From an uncultured Oscillospiraceae bacterium (GTDB taxonomy: Bacteria > Bacillota > Clostridia > Oscillospirales > Ruminococcaceae): DNA of 64,000 nt. The position numbers and the translations under genes were made by a program. Each line of letters opens with the position of its first letter. Within the stretch, counting starts at the first letter, position 1. Below the pieces are notes generated by a model. The model made no database searches. It was not told the origin of the DNA and saw nothing but the letters and a program-made list of their open reading frames with translations. Below are positions 33,136-42,425 of this stretch, in pieces. Where the stretch lies: the NCBI GenBank assembly GCA_910589145.1, contig CAJUSD010000012.1:21291-85290 (forward strand). Reading direction: 5' to 3'.

Positions 33136-35289
33136 ATGTCAATAGAAGGAACCATTTATTTGGAAGCAGAAGGGGGACAATTATCTCTAAAACAGGGAGG
33201 ATTCCTTACAGAAGGAACTGCTGGTTATTGGCAGATACAATTTTCCTTTTTTGGAAAGGCGTGGAACAGCCTGTCAAAGACTGCTGTTATTACCTGGAGC
33301 CAGAGCGGGGAACCTAAAACACAGCATTTTCTTTTGGGCCATTCGGACAATTTCACTATTCCGGCGGGACTGTTGGCAGAACCGGGGGCAATCTACATTG
33401 GTGTTTTTGGGATTGGAGGGAAAGCAATTCGGCTGTCAACAAATTTTGTCCGATTGGATGTAAGGCCTGGGAGCTGGGCTGGACAGCAGCCGCCAGAACC
33501 GCTTCCCGACATTTACCAACAGATTATTGCCCGGCTTCAGGAGGTTACTGCAGAAGCCCAAACTGTTCTGTTACAAGCGGAGGACTTGGCAAAAATGGCA
33601 AATTCCCGAATTGACCAAGCTTTGACAGCTTCCCCTGTACCAAATCTTTCCGAACTAGCTGATCTACGTCTTGGAACAGACGGGACGCGCTACGGTGCTG
33701 CGGGTGAAGCAGTCCGCAAACAGCTCACACTCTTAAGTGAAGACAAGCTGGATAAAAATGCAGCAGGTTCTATTAGCTACGGGATGTTATCCCAGGAAGT
33801 AAGGGAAATTCTAAGCAGTGGAAATACTGCCGTTGTGGGTAAAGACGCCGTTTTAGCGGAAAATCTGGCAGATAAGGCTGTTACTCCCGAAAAAACGACC
33901 TTTTTCCGTAAAACCCGCGGAGCAATAGACCCTTCCAAAAACCTTTTTAATGGGGACTATCTGCGTATTTATATGACTGGGACAACCGGCAAACTGGCGC
34001 TTTCCCAAAACGAAAACGGCAAACTGGCTATTTTGGAAATCCGGCCAAACACATCCTATTCTATTACTGTCAACATTCACACTACCCTGAAGGTGGGGTC
34101 ATCCCCCAGGCTGCTTTCAGCAGGAGATACCATTGATGGCGGTATAAATATATCTATGGGGACAGATGCTTACCAGACGGTCCGTACTACTGGCCCTAAT
34201 GACCGATACCTTTATGTCTCCGTTACAAATCCCGCCACTGACCATCTGGAGGACAGCGAGGTTTACTTAAAAGTTATTGCATCGGACAAAGCTGTTCTTC
34301 CAGAGGAAAATGAAATATACAGCGCTGTTCGGTATACGCCTAATGGCATTGACGTTTACAACCGCAGTCAAGTAGACAGTATGTTTAACGCTGTATTGGA
34401 TGCCCAATCCCTGAGGGTTCGGAAAAACGGCCAGGATTTCTATATTTACCTGCCCTGCTCGAAAAACGGGGTTTTCCTCCGGTATGCTTACCGCCGGGTG
34501 GATTCCGACACAATCAATATGCACCAATGGCGTATACTAACCACCGATTTTGTAAACCAGCAGGACAATGTACTGTTTTCCCTTGACACCCAGACTGAAT
34601 GGGAGGGTGCTGTACTTGAGATGGATGCTCCAGACTTTATAGGCGGGTATCATGGGAACGAAACGAACCAGAAGTTTTCCCTCTTTTTAGACGGCAGACC
34701 TCTTTCTATTGACGGTGCAGACTTTTTCCTCACAGGGCGGGAGGTTAGAATTTTTAGCCAATCCCTTTTAAACCGCTCTGGGGATTTGGATACTTCCCTT
34801 TTCCTGCGCTGGAAAGCTCAGGTTTGGAATGCTGCTGAGAGAACCTTTATAAATGAAAACCGATGGAAAGCTTTACAACAGGTTGAAATCAGCCAGGCAA
34901 AGCTCTGTATGGTTTCCTGTAGGTATCAAGACCCTTACGGGAATCCTCTTGCACAATATGCACGGAAAAATGACGACTTTTCCTCTATTGGGCTTGGACA
35001 GCCATTTTCTGGGTTTGGCGGAAAGAATATTTCAAGGTTTGATATCTGGGGGAAAAATAATGACGGCGCGGTTTCCTTGGCAATTGAGGAGATGCAGACA
35101 GAACCGTATACTAATAGGAGCCAGTTTCTCAGCGATTTCAGGGAACAGAGAAGATGTAAGGTTTATTTTGATATTACTGGAAGGTACACAATGCAGCAGG
35201 ATGAAACACTTGCTTCCAAAGCAAAAATTCAGGTTGATTTTGCACCGGTAACTGAAAAACATAATGTTATGGGCATAAACCTAAGTTGA
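33136..35289 (+). CDS. Solitary phage-tail/baseplate-like protein
   Basis: A 717-residue protein built like a receptor-binding or upper-baseplate protein of Clostridia phages. Residues 1-115 resemble the BppU-type N-terminal domain (FSFFGKAWNSLSKTAVITW, IPAGLLAEPGAIYIGVFGIG, TNFVRLDVRPGSW). A helical linker follows, then the prophage motif LADLRLGTDGTRYGAAGEAV at about 172-191 and NLFNGDYLRI. The C-terminal half is unassigned, with GGYHGNETNQKFSLFLDGRP as a possible catalytic or binding segment. A GAAAGGAGCTGCACA site and a consensus promoter precede it. No capsid, tail or lysis genes lie nearby. It may be a domesticated tail-fibre gene or a remnant. Function unknown. Confidence 0.7.
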   Translation: MSIEGTIYLEAEGGQLSLKQGGFLTEGTAGYWQIQFSFFGKAWNSLSKTAVITWSQSGEPKTQHFLLGHSDNFTIPAGLLAEPGAIYIGVFGIGGKAIRLSTNFVRLDVRPGSWAGQQPPEPLPDIYQQIIARLQEVTAEAQTVLLQAEDLAKMANSRIDQALTASPVPNLSELADLRLGTDGTRYGAAGEAVRKQLTLLSEDKLDKNAAGSISYGMLSQEVREILSSGNTAVVGKDAVLAENLADKAVTPEKTTFFRKTRGAIDPSKNLFNGDYLRIYMTGTTGKLALSQNENGKLAILEIRPNTSYSITVNIHTTLKVGSSPRLLSAGDTIDGGINISMGTDAYQTVRTTGPNDRYLYVSVTNPATDHLEDSEVYLKVIASDKAVLPEENEIYSAVRYTPNGIDVYNRSQVDSMFNAVLDAQSLRVRKNGQDFYIYLPCSKNGVFLRYAYRRVDSDTINMHQWRILTTDFVNQQDNVLFSLDTQTEWEGAVLEMDAPDFIGGYHGNETNQKFSLFLDGRPLSIDGADFFLTGREVRIFSQSLLNRSGDLDTSLFLRWKAQVWNAAERTFINENRWKALQQVEISQAKLCMVSCRYQDPYGNPLAQYARKNDDFSSIGLGQPFSGFGGKNISRFDIWGKNNDGAVSLAIEEMQTEPYTNRSQFLSDFREQRRCKVYFDITGRYTMQQDETLASKAKIQVDFAPVTEKHNVMGINLS

Positions 35290-35375
35290 GTATCACCAAA
35301 CCTTTTTAATCCGCCTTAACTGGTACCCGTCTGAGGCAGTTCCCCCGCATATTAGCTTTTTCGAACTCAAGTTAT
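35275..35375 (-). repeat. Modular interspersed repeat, 5' half only
   Basis: On the minus strand: AACTTGAGTTCGAAAAAGCT, AATATGCGGGGGAACTGCC, GACGGGTACCAGTTAAGGCG and GATTAAAAAGGTTTGG. It then stops, overlapping the last codons of the phage-like gene. No hairpin modules are kept. Confidence 0.75.
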
Positions 35376-35389
35376 TTTAAAATATATAC

Positions 35390-35418
35390 TTGCAATCTCT
35401 CCATCATTGTGCTACAAT
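35390..35418 (+). promoter_or_regulatory. Promoter of the pheST T-box transcript
   Basis: TTGCAA (35390-35395), 17-bp spacer, TACAAT (35413-35418). Confidence 0.72.
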
Positions 35419-35424
35419 CTACAC

Positions 35425-35695
35425 TATAAACGCGATGATGGAGAGAGTAAGAAGCAGCGTTTACATTTCAGAGAGGGTATACAGTGGATTTCCACAGCTG
35501 AAAGTATACCTATTGCGGACAGCTTCCGAAGTTCACTCCTGAGCGGTTCTGCTGAAGGCATCAGCTGGGTAGGCAGAAACGGTGACGCGCCGTTATTGCT
35601 GCGGGGAGTGTTGGCTCTCTTTTGATGCACAAAAAGGGTGGTATAGCGGAAGCAGCGGCTTTCGTCCCAATGTGGGGACGGGAGCTTTTTTATTT
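35425..35695 (+). promoter_or_regulatory. T-box leader (Phe) of pheS-pheT
   Basis: The T-box sequence AAAAAGGGTGGTATAGCG is at 35631-35648, followed by the terminator hairpin (CGTCCC...GGGACG, T-run ending near 35692). Stem I contains AAGTTCACTCCTGAGC; the TTC at 35532-35534 is the probable Phe specifier codon. In this class uncharged tRNA-Phe pairs with the specifier and the T-box, favouring the antiterminator and raising pheST expression. Confidence 0.88.
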
Positions 35696-35766
35696 ATCCA
35701 TATACCCCATAATACATCGAAGCTCTCCGTCAAGGAAAAAAGAAAACGTATATGGAGGAATCACGT

Positions 35767-36786
35767 ATGAAAGAAGCGTTAGAGTCCATTCGTTCAGTCG
35801 TTCGTCAGCAGTTGGAAAGCGTCAAGGATTTAAAAGAGCTGGACAATATCCGTGTCAAATATCTAGGTAAAAAAGGGGAATTGACCGCAATTCTTAAGCA
35901 AATGGGCAAATTATCAGCAGAAGACCGCCCTGTCATTGGCCAATTAGCCAATGAAGTCCGTTCAGATCTGGAACATTTTCTGGAAAACACCTCAGAAAAG
36001 ATAAAGTCCCAGCTTCAGGATGCAAAACTTGCAGCAGAAACAATTGATGTAACTATTCCAGGCAAAACCGCCCCTATGGGTTATAAACATCCTTTGTCTA
36101 TTGTATTGGATGAAGTAAAGGATATCTTTTTGGGGATGGGCTTTTCAGTAGTCACTGGCCCGGAAGTAGAAAAAGATTATTATAACTTTGAGGCTTTAAA
36201 CCTTCCCAAAGACCACCCTGCCCGCGATACCCAGGATACGTTTTATATTTCAGATGATATCGTTTTGCGTACTCAAACTTCTTCAGTTCAAGTGCGTGTA
36301 ATGGAAAACCAGAAACCTCCAATCCGGGTCATTTCCCCTGGACGGGTCTATCGTTCGGATGCATTGGACGCAACTCATTCACCGCTGTTCCATCAGGTTG
36401 AAGGGCTGGTTGTAGATAAAGGCGTTACTATGGCTGACCTAAAAGGCACCCTTGAAACTATGGTAAAACGCCTTTATGGGGAAGACGCCCAAATCCGGCT
36501 GCGCCCTCACCATTTCCCATTTACAGAACCTTCTGCAGAAGTGGATGTAATGTGCTTCCATTGCCATGGGGAAGGCTGCCGCCTATGCAAAGGGGAAGGC
36601 TGGATTGAACTACTGGGCGCGGGGATGGTTCATCCTTGGGTACTTCAGAACTGCGGTATTGATCCAGAGGTATACAGCGGGTTTGCTTTCGGGGTAGGGT
36701 TGGACAGGCTCGCCATGCGCCGCTTTAATATTGACGATATCCGTTTGTTGCTTGATAATGATATGAGATTTTTACAGCAGTTTTAA
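35767..36786 (+). CDS. pheS: Phenylalanyl-tRNA synthetase alpha subunit
   Basis: A 339-residue class IIc catalytic subunit, working as (alpha-beta)2 with PheT. It has an N-terminal coiled coil (residues 1-85), class II motif 2 around ISPGRVYRSDALDATHSPLF and motif 3 in GFAFGVGLDRLAMRRF. A short CFHCHGEGCRLCKGEG knuckle is present as in related enzymes. ATG 35767 is preferred to 35752 because the sequence ATGGAGGAATCACGT between them supplies the ribosome binding site. Controlled by the upstream T-box; pheT follows after 26 bp. Confidence 0.96.
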   Translation: MKEALESIRSVVRQQLESVKDLKELDNIRVKYLGKKGELTAILKQMGKLSAEDRPVIGQLANEVRSDLEHFLENTSEKIKSQLQDAKLAAETIDVTIPGKTAPMGYKHPLSIVLDEVKDIFLGMGFSVVTGPEVEKDYYNFEALNLPKDHPARDTQDTFYISDDIVLRTQTSSVQVRVMENQKPPIRVISPGRVYRSDALDATHSPLFHQVEGLVVDKGVTMADLKGTLETMVKRLYGEDAQIRLRPHHFPFTEPSAEVDVMCFHCHGEGCRLCKGEGWIELLGAGMVHPWVLQNCGIDPEVYSGFAFGVGLDRLAMRRFNIDDIRLLLDNDMRFLQQF

Positions 36787-36812
36787 ATTGATATAAAAGG
36801 AGGTATACTTCA

Positions 36813-39197
36813 ATGATTTTATCTATGAGATGGCTTTCGGAATTTGTTGATTTGGATCCCAAAATGCCCATTCGGGAGTTTACCGAGGCAATGACCATGA
36901 CCGGTTCCAAGGTAGAAGGTTTTGAAATAGAAGGCAGTGAAATAAAGAATGTTGTAGTCGGAAAAGTTACTGCTATGGAACGTCATCCTGACTCGGATCA
37001 TATGTTTATTTGTATGGTTGACGTTGGAGAGGCAGAGCCTTTGCAGATTGTAACTGGAGCGCAGAATGTAACGGTTGGTTCCTGGGTTCCTGCTGCCAAA
37101 CATAAATCAACCCTTCCCGGTGGTGTGGAAATTAAAAAGGGTAAACTGAGGGGAGTTGCCAGCAACGGCATGCTGTGTTCCCTCAAAGAGCTTGGTTTGA
37201 CTGTCAATGACTTTCCCTATGCTATTGAAGATGGTATTTTCCTATTGGAAGAAGATGGGCTTTTCCCTGGACAGGATATCCATGAAGCGATTGGGTTAAA
37301 CGATACCTGTGTAGAGTTTGAAATTACTTCTAACCGCCCTGACTGTTTATCTGTTATGGGGTTGGCGCGGGAAGCTTCAGCAACCTTTGGAACTCCCCTG
37401 AAACAGCCCCATCCCCAAGTAAAAGGTTCCGGCGATTCTATTGAGAATTATTTGAAAGTCACAGTAAGCAATTCAGATATTTGCCAAAGGTATATGGCGC
37501 GGGTAGTAAAGAACGTTAAAATTGGCCCATCCCCCAGATGGATGCGCGAAAGGCTTCGCGCCAGCGGGGTTCGTCCTATTAACAATCTGGTGGATATTAC
37601 AAACTATGTAATGCTGGAATACGGCCAGCCTATGCACGCCTTTGATTTACGGTATGTAAAGGATAACCATATCCAAATACGCAATGCCGCCGAAGGAGAG
37701 ACTATCACTACTTTGGATGGAGCGGAACGGAAGCTGTCCGCCGATATGCTGGTAATTGCCGACGGTGAAAAACCAACTGCTGTTGCAGGCGTAATGGGCG
37801 GGGAATACAGCGGTATCCATGATGGAACTTCTGCTGTTGTGTTTGAGTCTGCCTGCTTCCAGGGAACATCTGTAAGGGTAACATCCAAAAAGCTGGGGAT
37901 GCGTACAGAAGCTTCTTCCCGCTATGAAAAGGGGCTTGATCCCAACACCTGCTCCCTGGCTTTGGAAAGGGCCTGCGAACTTGTGGAAATGTTGGGTGCA
38001 GGCGAGGTTGTAGACGGTGTGATTGACTGCAATAATGACAACCGGCAGCAAATCCGCCTCCCTCTGGACAGCGATAAAATCAACCGTTTCCTTGGAATTG
38101 ATATTTCTGCTGACCAGATGAAGGAAATCTTAAAAAACCTGGAATTTACTATAGACGGCAGCGATGTTATTGCCCCTTCCTTCCGGGGGGATATCCAGTA
38201 CCGCGCCGACGTTGCAGAGGAAATCGCCCGCATCTATGGATATAACAACATCCCAACAACTAAACTGCACGGGGCGGCTGAAGCTAAAATCACCCCTTAC
38301 CAAGCCTTTGAAAAAAGGGTTAATACGGTTCTGCTTGCCCAGGGGTTAAGCGAGATTTCCACGTATTCCTTTATCAGCCCAAAGTATTATGACAAAATAC
38401 GTCTTCCTGTTGACAGCCCCCTCCGCCGTTCTGTTACCATTACCAACCCTCTTGGAGAGGATACCAGCGTAATGCGCACTACTACAATCCCATCAGTATT
38501 AGAAGTACTTTCCCGCAACTTCAACAACCGCAATGAATCCGCCTGGATGTATGAAGTTGCCAATGAATATATCCCCACCACCGACGGGGAACTCCCAATA
38601 GAAAAACAGGCTGTTACGATTGGTATGTATGGGAACAAGGTGGACTTTTACCGCCTGAAAGGGATTGTGGAAACGCTTCTTGACGCGCTGAATATTACCG
38701 GCTGGGAAATCCGCCCGGAAAAGAACCTTTCCACATATCATCCAGGACGCTGCGGGGTTCTTTCCATAGACGGGGAGGATATTGGGGTAATTGCACAGGC
38801 TCATCCCAAGGTTGCCGAAAATTATGGCATTGAAGCGGAAGTTTATCTTGCTGTCCTGGAAATGACCCCCATGTTTGCACACCGTGCAGCAGACAGGCAG
38901 TACCGCCCGCTCCCGAAATTCCCAGCAATCACCCGCGATTTAGCCCTATTGTGTGACGAGGAACTTCCTGTCATTGAAATTGAAAAGTGTATCCGTAAAG
39001 GCTGCGGGAACCATTTGGAGAAAGTAGAATTGTTTGATGTATACCGCGGTTCACAGATTAAGGAAGGTAAAAAAAGCGTTGCATATACTGTAACACTGCG
39101 CAGTTCAGACCATACCCTGACTGACCAGGATGCGGATTCTGCAATGAACAAGTCCCTGAAGGCTTTAAATGATATTGGCGTTGTTCTTCGGACATAA
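36813..39197 (+). CDS. pheT: Phenylalanyl-tRNA synthetase beta subunit
   Basis: A 794-residue subunit with full bacterial architecture: an N-terminal tRNA-binding EMAP/OB domain (VVVGKVTAMERHPDSDHMFIC), the B3/B4 editing domain that hydrolyses Tyr-tRNA-Phe (YEKGLDPNTCSLALERACEL), the B5 domain, the core catalytic-like domain (TTIPSVLEVLSRNFNNRN) and a C-terminal ferredoxin-fold anticodon-binding domain (RPLPKFPAITRDLALLCDEE). AAAGGAGG precedes ATG 36813. Confidence 0.96.
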   Translation: MILSMRWLSEFVDLDPKMPIREFTEAMTMTGSKVEGFEIEGSEIKNVVVGKVTAMERHPDSDHMFICMVDVGEAEPLQIVTGAQNVTVGSWVPAAKHKSTLPGGVEIKKGKLRGVASNGMLCSLKELGLTVNDFPYAIEDGIFLLEEDGLFPGQDIHEAIGLNDTCVEFEITSNRPDCLSVMGLAREASATFGTPLKQPHPQVKGSGDSIENYLKVTVSNSDICQRYMARVVKNVKIGPSPRWMRERLRASGVRPINNLVDITNYVMLEYGQPMHAFDLRYVKDNHIQIRNAAEGETITTLDGAERKLSADMLVIADGEKPTAVAGVMGGEYSGIHDGTSAVVFESACFQGTSVRVTSKKLGMRTEASSRYEKGLDPNTCSLALERACELVEMLGAGEVVDGVIDCNNDNRQQIRLPLDSDKINRFLGIDISADQMKEILKNLEFTIDGSDVIAPSFRGDIQYRADVAEEIARIYGYNNIPTTKLHGAAEAKITPYQAFEKRVNTVLLAQGLSEISTYSFISPKYYDKIRLPVDSPLRRSVTITNPLGEDTSVMRTTTIPSVLEVLSRNFNNRNESAWMYEVANEYIPTTDGELPIEKQAVTIGMYGNKVDFYRLKGIVETLLDALNITGWEIRPEKNLSTYHPGRCGVLSIDGEDIGVIAQAHPKVAENYGIEAEVYLAVLEMTPMFAHRAADRQYRPLPKFPAITRDLALLCDEELPVIEIEKCIRKGCGNHLEKVELFDVYRGSQIKEGKKSVAYTVTLRSSDHTLTDQDADSAMNKSLKALNDIGVVLRT

Positions 39198-39237
39198 TGT
39201 TTCATATCCAATAGGCATTAAAAATGGCTGACGGTAT

Positions 39238-39645
39238 TCCCGCCAGCCATTTTTAGATATGATGTGAGCTCGATGAGCCCTTTCTTAAATTTTAAGGTTT
39301 ACGGTTTTAGGGACGCCATCTCAGCAGCCGTTGGCTGTTCCGCTGGCTGCAAGCGATGGCCTTTAGCTGGAAATCCCGTCATATTTCTCCCCGGAAGCTA
39401 TTTTAAACTCTTTGCCCTCTGCTCCCACAAAAGAAGATGGCGGGATTTTTTATACCTTTAAGTATCTACCTCTTTCGTTTTACTGGTGCTGTTTTTAAGC
39501 AAGCTGGGGTATTTCGCGCCCGCAGGCGCGACCAGGGTGCTTTTCAGGAAAGCACCCTGGACCCGAAACCTTTTTAATTGGCTTTAGGTTGTACTTGTTT
39601 GAGGTTTTCCCCGCAACTTAGCCTTACCAAACTTACATTAGATAT
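39238..39645 (-). repeat. Modular interspersed repeat, long copy
   Basis: On the minus strand: AATGTAAGTTTGGTAAGGCT, CAAACAAGTACAACCTAAAG, CCAATTAAAAAGGTTTCGGG, a CCAGGGTGCTTTCC...GCACCCTGG stem, the GC hairpin CGCGCCTGCGGGCGCG, AAATACCCCAGCTTGC, and the ATCCCGCC...GGCGGGAT module shared with 32045-32120. It fills the gap between pheT and glnS. Confidence 0.85.
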
Positions 39646-39650
39646 AAAGG

Positions 39651-41315
39651 TTACTTCTTTTCAAGGGTTTTAGCAAAACTATCCTTTAAAGTGACAATTC
39701 GGTTAAACACGCCGGGGTGTCTGCTGTCTGCACAGAAATATCCCATCCGTACGAACTGGAACCTCTCCCCAGGGGGGACGTCCTTTAAAGATTCTTCCAG
39801 TTTGGCATTTTTCAGACAAGTAAGGGAGTTAGGGTTGAGGAAATCCTTATAGGTCTTTCCTTCTGGAATATCTGAAACATCCTCCAAAGTAAACAGGTTT
39901 TCATAAAGCCTGACTTCTGCATCTACAGCATGGGCAGCGGATACCCAGTGAATGGTTCCGCGTACCTTTCTGCCATCTGCCGGCATACCGTTTTTGGTTT
40001 CCAGGTCGCAGGTACAATGCAGTTCCACAGGCCCGCCGTTTTCATCGGTAATTATTTCATCACACCGAATAAGATATGCACCCATCAGGCGGACTTCTCC
40101 GCCGGGTTTCAATCTCTGGAATTTAGGCGGCGGGACCTGGGCAAAATCGCCCTTTTCAATCCAAACCTCCCGCGTAAATGCAACTTTCCGCGTTCCAGCA
40201 GATGGATCCTCGGGATTATTCCCTACTTCAAAATATTCGGTCTGACCAGCAGGATAATTGGTGATAACAACCTTTAATGGGTCTGTAACTGCCATACGCC
40301 GCTGAACTGTTGGGCCAAGTTCAGTTCTGATACAATATTCTAACAGGCGGCTGTCTACAATACTATAGGTTTTCGCTACCCCTGCTTTGCGTACAAATTC
40401 AAAAATTGAGGTTGGAGTATACCCCCTGCGGCGCAAGCCGCACAGGGTCGGCATACGGGGATCGTCCCAGCCGTCTACCAACTCTGTTTCAACCAATTCC
40501 CGCAGGTAGCGCTTGCTCATAACGGTATTGGTGACATTCAGGCGGGCAAATTCATACTGATGGGGTTTCTTTTCAAATCCAATATTATTTACCACCCAAT
40601 CATACAGAGGGCGGTGGTTTTCAAATTCCAGGGAACACATGGAATGAGTAATTCCTTCAATTGCATCCTGAATTGGATGGGCATAGTCATAAAGGGGATA
40701 AATACACCACTTGTTCCCCTGGCGGTGATGCTCTGCACGTACAATCCGATAAATTGCAGGATCGCGCATATTCATATTTGGCGAGGCCATATCAATTTTT
40801 GCCCGCAGGGTCCGGCTTCCATCGGGGAATTCCCCTGCCCGCATCCGGCGGAACAAATCCAGGTTTTCCTCTGGGGTACGGTTGCGCCACGGGCTTTCCT
40901 TTCCCGGTTCGGTCAGGGTTCCGCGGTATTCCCGCATCTGGTCCGCTGTCAGGTCGCAGACATAGGCTTTTCCTTCTTTAATCAGCTTTTCTGCGTATTC
41001 ATAACACTTTTCAAAATAATCGGAACCATAATAGATTCCTCCATCGGGAACTGCTCCCAACCAGCGTAAATCTTCCTCAATGGAACGGACAAATTCCTCA
41101 CCCTCCCGGACTGGGTTAGTATCATCAAAGCGAAGATTGAATTTACCGCCGTAGGCATTGGCGATACTCCAGTTGATATATATGGCTTTTGCGCTCCCAA
41201 TGTGCAGATAACCGTTAGGCTCCGGCGGGAATCTGGTATGGATTTGCTGGACCTTCCCCTCCGCGAGATCGGATTCAACGATTTCTGTTAAAAAGTTGCT
41301 CATTTTTTCTTCCAT
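39651..41315 (-). CDS. glnS: Glutaminyl-tRNA synthetase
   Basis: A 554-residue class I enzyme charging tRNA-Gln directly. HIGH-type motif in PPEPNGYLHIGSAKAI, FDDTNPVREGEEFV, the KMSKS-type motif VMSKRYLREL, and a C-terminal two-barrel anticodon-binding domain (HCTCDLETKNGMPADGRKVRG). Many Firmicutes lack GlnRS and use Glu-tRNA-Gln amidation. Clostridia that have GlnRS are thought to have acquired it by transfer, so its presence alongside the tRNA-Gln at 27.0 kb is informative. ATG 41315 follows GGAGTGAG. Confidence 0.96.
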   Translation of the reverse strand: MEEKMSNFLTEIVESDLAEGKVQQIHTRFPPEPNGYLHIGSAKAIYINWSIANAYGGKFNLRFDDTNPVREGEEFVRSIEEDLRWLGAVPDGGIYYGSDYFEKCYEYAEKLIKEGKAYVCDLTADQMREYRGTLTEPGKESPWRNRTPEENLDLFRRMRAGEFPDGSRTLRAKIDMASPNMNMRDPAIYRIVRAEHHRQGNKWCIYPLYDYAHPIQDAIEGITHSMCSLEFENHRPLYDWVVNNIGFEKKPHQYEFARLNVTNTVMSKRYLRELVETELVDGWDDPRMPTLCGLRRRGYTPTSIFEFVRKAGVAKTYSIVDSRLLEYCIRTELGPTVQRRMAVTDPLKVVITNYPAGQTEYFEVGNNPEDPSAGTRKVAFTREVWIEKGDFAQVPPPKFQRLKPGGEVRLMGAYLIRCDEIITDENGGPVELHCTCDLETKNGMPADGRKVRGTIHWVSAAHAVDAEVRLYENLFTLEDVSDIPEGKTYKDFLNPNSLTCLKNAKLEESLKDVPPGERFQFVRMGYFCADSRHPGVFNRIVTLKDSFAKTLEKK

Positions 41316-41449
41316 GTTCTCACTCCATTCTTTTTTTGGGGATCAGGCCTTTTGGCAAACCCGCCCATGAATTAATATTTTACCCTTTCTTTGGTATTTT
41401 TTCAATAGTTTGTGATAAAAATATGGAATTTTTGAAAGTAATAGTTTAA

Positions 41450-41815
41450 ACCAATTTAAAAAGGTTTGAAGAGTCCAGAGGAACTTTCCGACGAATCTCT
41501 GATTCGTGAAGAAGTTCCTTTGGTCGCGCCTGCAGGCGCGAAATACCCCAGCTTGCTGAAAGATAGATTAAACCTTACCTAAGAATCTGATAACTAACCG
41601 TTTCGTCAGTATTTAAAATCAAAAGCCCACTGGAATTGCTTCGAGGGTGGGATGAGATTGGGATTGGTACCAGCTTAGGGCGGGCAGCCCCATTAGGCGG
41701 GCTTTCTTCCTCTGTGTCAAACTCCGCAGAGTTTGACGAAGCTAAAGGTTTTCTCTTGCAGCCATCGTGGCAAACCAACGGTATGCCACGATGGCGTACC
41801 TAAAACCGGAAACAA
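41450..41815 (+). repeat. Modular interspersed repeat, long copy lacking its 5' end
   Basis: Starts at AAAAAGGTTTGAAGAGTCCA, then the CCAGAGGAACTTT stem with the GACGAATC-TCT-GATTCGT palindrome (right arm decayed), the GC hairpin CGCGCCTGCAGGCGCG, AAATACCCCAGCTTGCT, the AGCCCRCYGG...GGCGGGCTTT module, the CAAACTC...GAGTTTG hairpin and a GGCAAACC...GGTATGCC palindrome. Its distal 230 bp match 7440-7675. Confidence 0.85.
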
Positions 41816-42060
41816 TAAAATTAAGAAGGTGTCTCTAATCCAAAAATAATAGGAAACGACCTAACCTAAATTAGATCGTTTCCCAAAATGATGATATACC
41901 CATTAACTTCACTTCTGCACAAAAAAGCAGTAGCCCAAAATCACACAGTTATTTTCGTCTGGAGTGATAAACCGGGGGCATTGATATCGTTCCATAGACC
42001 ACCAAACGCCATCTCTGCCCACCTTTGGGCAAAAGTTCCCCTTACACAGTCCTTTCCCCC
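41816..42060. other. Non-coding gap with a GGAAACGA hairpin
   Basis: An inverted repeat GGAAACGACCTAA / TTAGATCGTTTCC at about 41853-41884 (one mismatch) could be a weak transcript end. The rest shows nothing recognisable. Confidence 0.5.
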
Positions 42061-42333
42061 TTATTTCGCCCAACGTTTCAGCTTGGGGAAATATTTCATC
42101 ATGTCGGCTTTAGCGGCTTCCATATCGGGGTATACGCCTTCTTTTACACAAATAGGAGCACAAAAATCAATCATTTGCTCCATTGTAGAATTCCCCAAAA
42201 AGGCCCCGTCCTTGTAGCAGTAAATGCAGTAGTCCTCATTTTTACTTCCATCCTGGTTGGTTCCAAACATTTTCTTATCGGTTAAAGGCATTGCACAGCT
42301 TTGGCAGATTTTAGTTGTCATTGAGTGATTCAT
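42061..42333 (-). CDS. Small zinc-ribbon protein (PF12674-like)
   Basis: A 90-residue protein. The four zinc ligands are CQSCAMPL near the N-terminus and DYCIYCYKDG about 20 residues later, the layout of the 'putative zinc ribbon' family often fused to, or found beside, transcription regulators and transporters. The C-terminal half is helical (MEAAKADMMKYFPKLKRW). GAAAGGAATG precedes ATG 42333; ATG 42321 (MTTKICQSC) is an alternative start. It lies 92 bp after the WYL regulator in the same direction. Function unknown. Confidence 0.85.
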   Translation of the reverse strand: MNHSMTTKICQSCAMPLTDKKMFGTNQDGSKNEDYCIYCYKDGAFLGNSTMEQMIDFCAPICVKEGVYPDMEAAKADMMKYFPKLKRWAK

Positions 42334-42425
42334 AGTATTACATTCCTTTCATTGCCCGTCTGGGACTTTTTGGTTTTTGACATCATCATATTACCACAAG
42401 TAATCTGCCAACTGTGTGTCATATT

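Noticed and set aside
33136..35289. A prophage
   Set aside because: Only one tail-like gene is present; no integrase, capsid, terminase, tail-tube or lysis genes occur within 20 kb either side.
37604..38233. Minus-strand open frames inside pheT
   Set aside because: They are mirror frames of a well-conserved gene with no ribosome binding sites or family resemblance.
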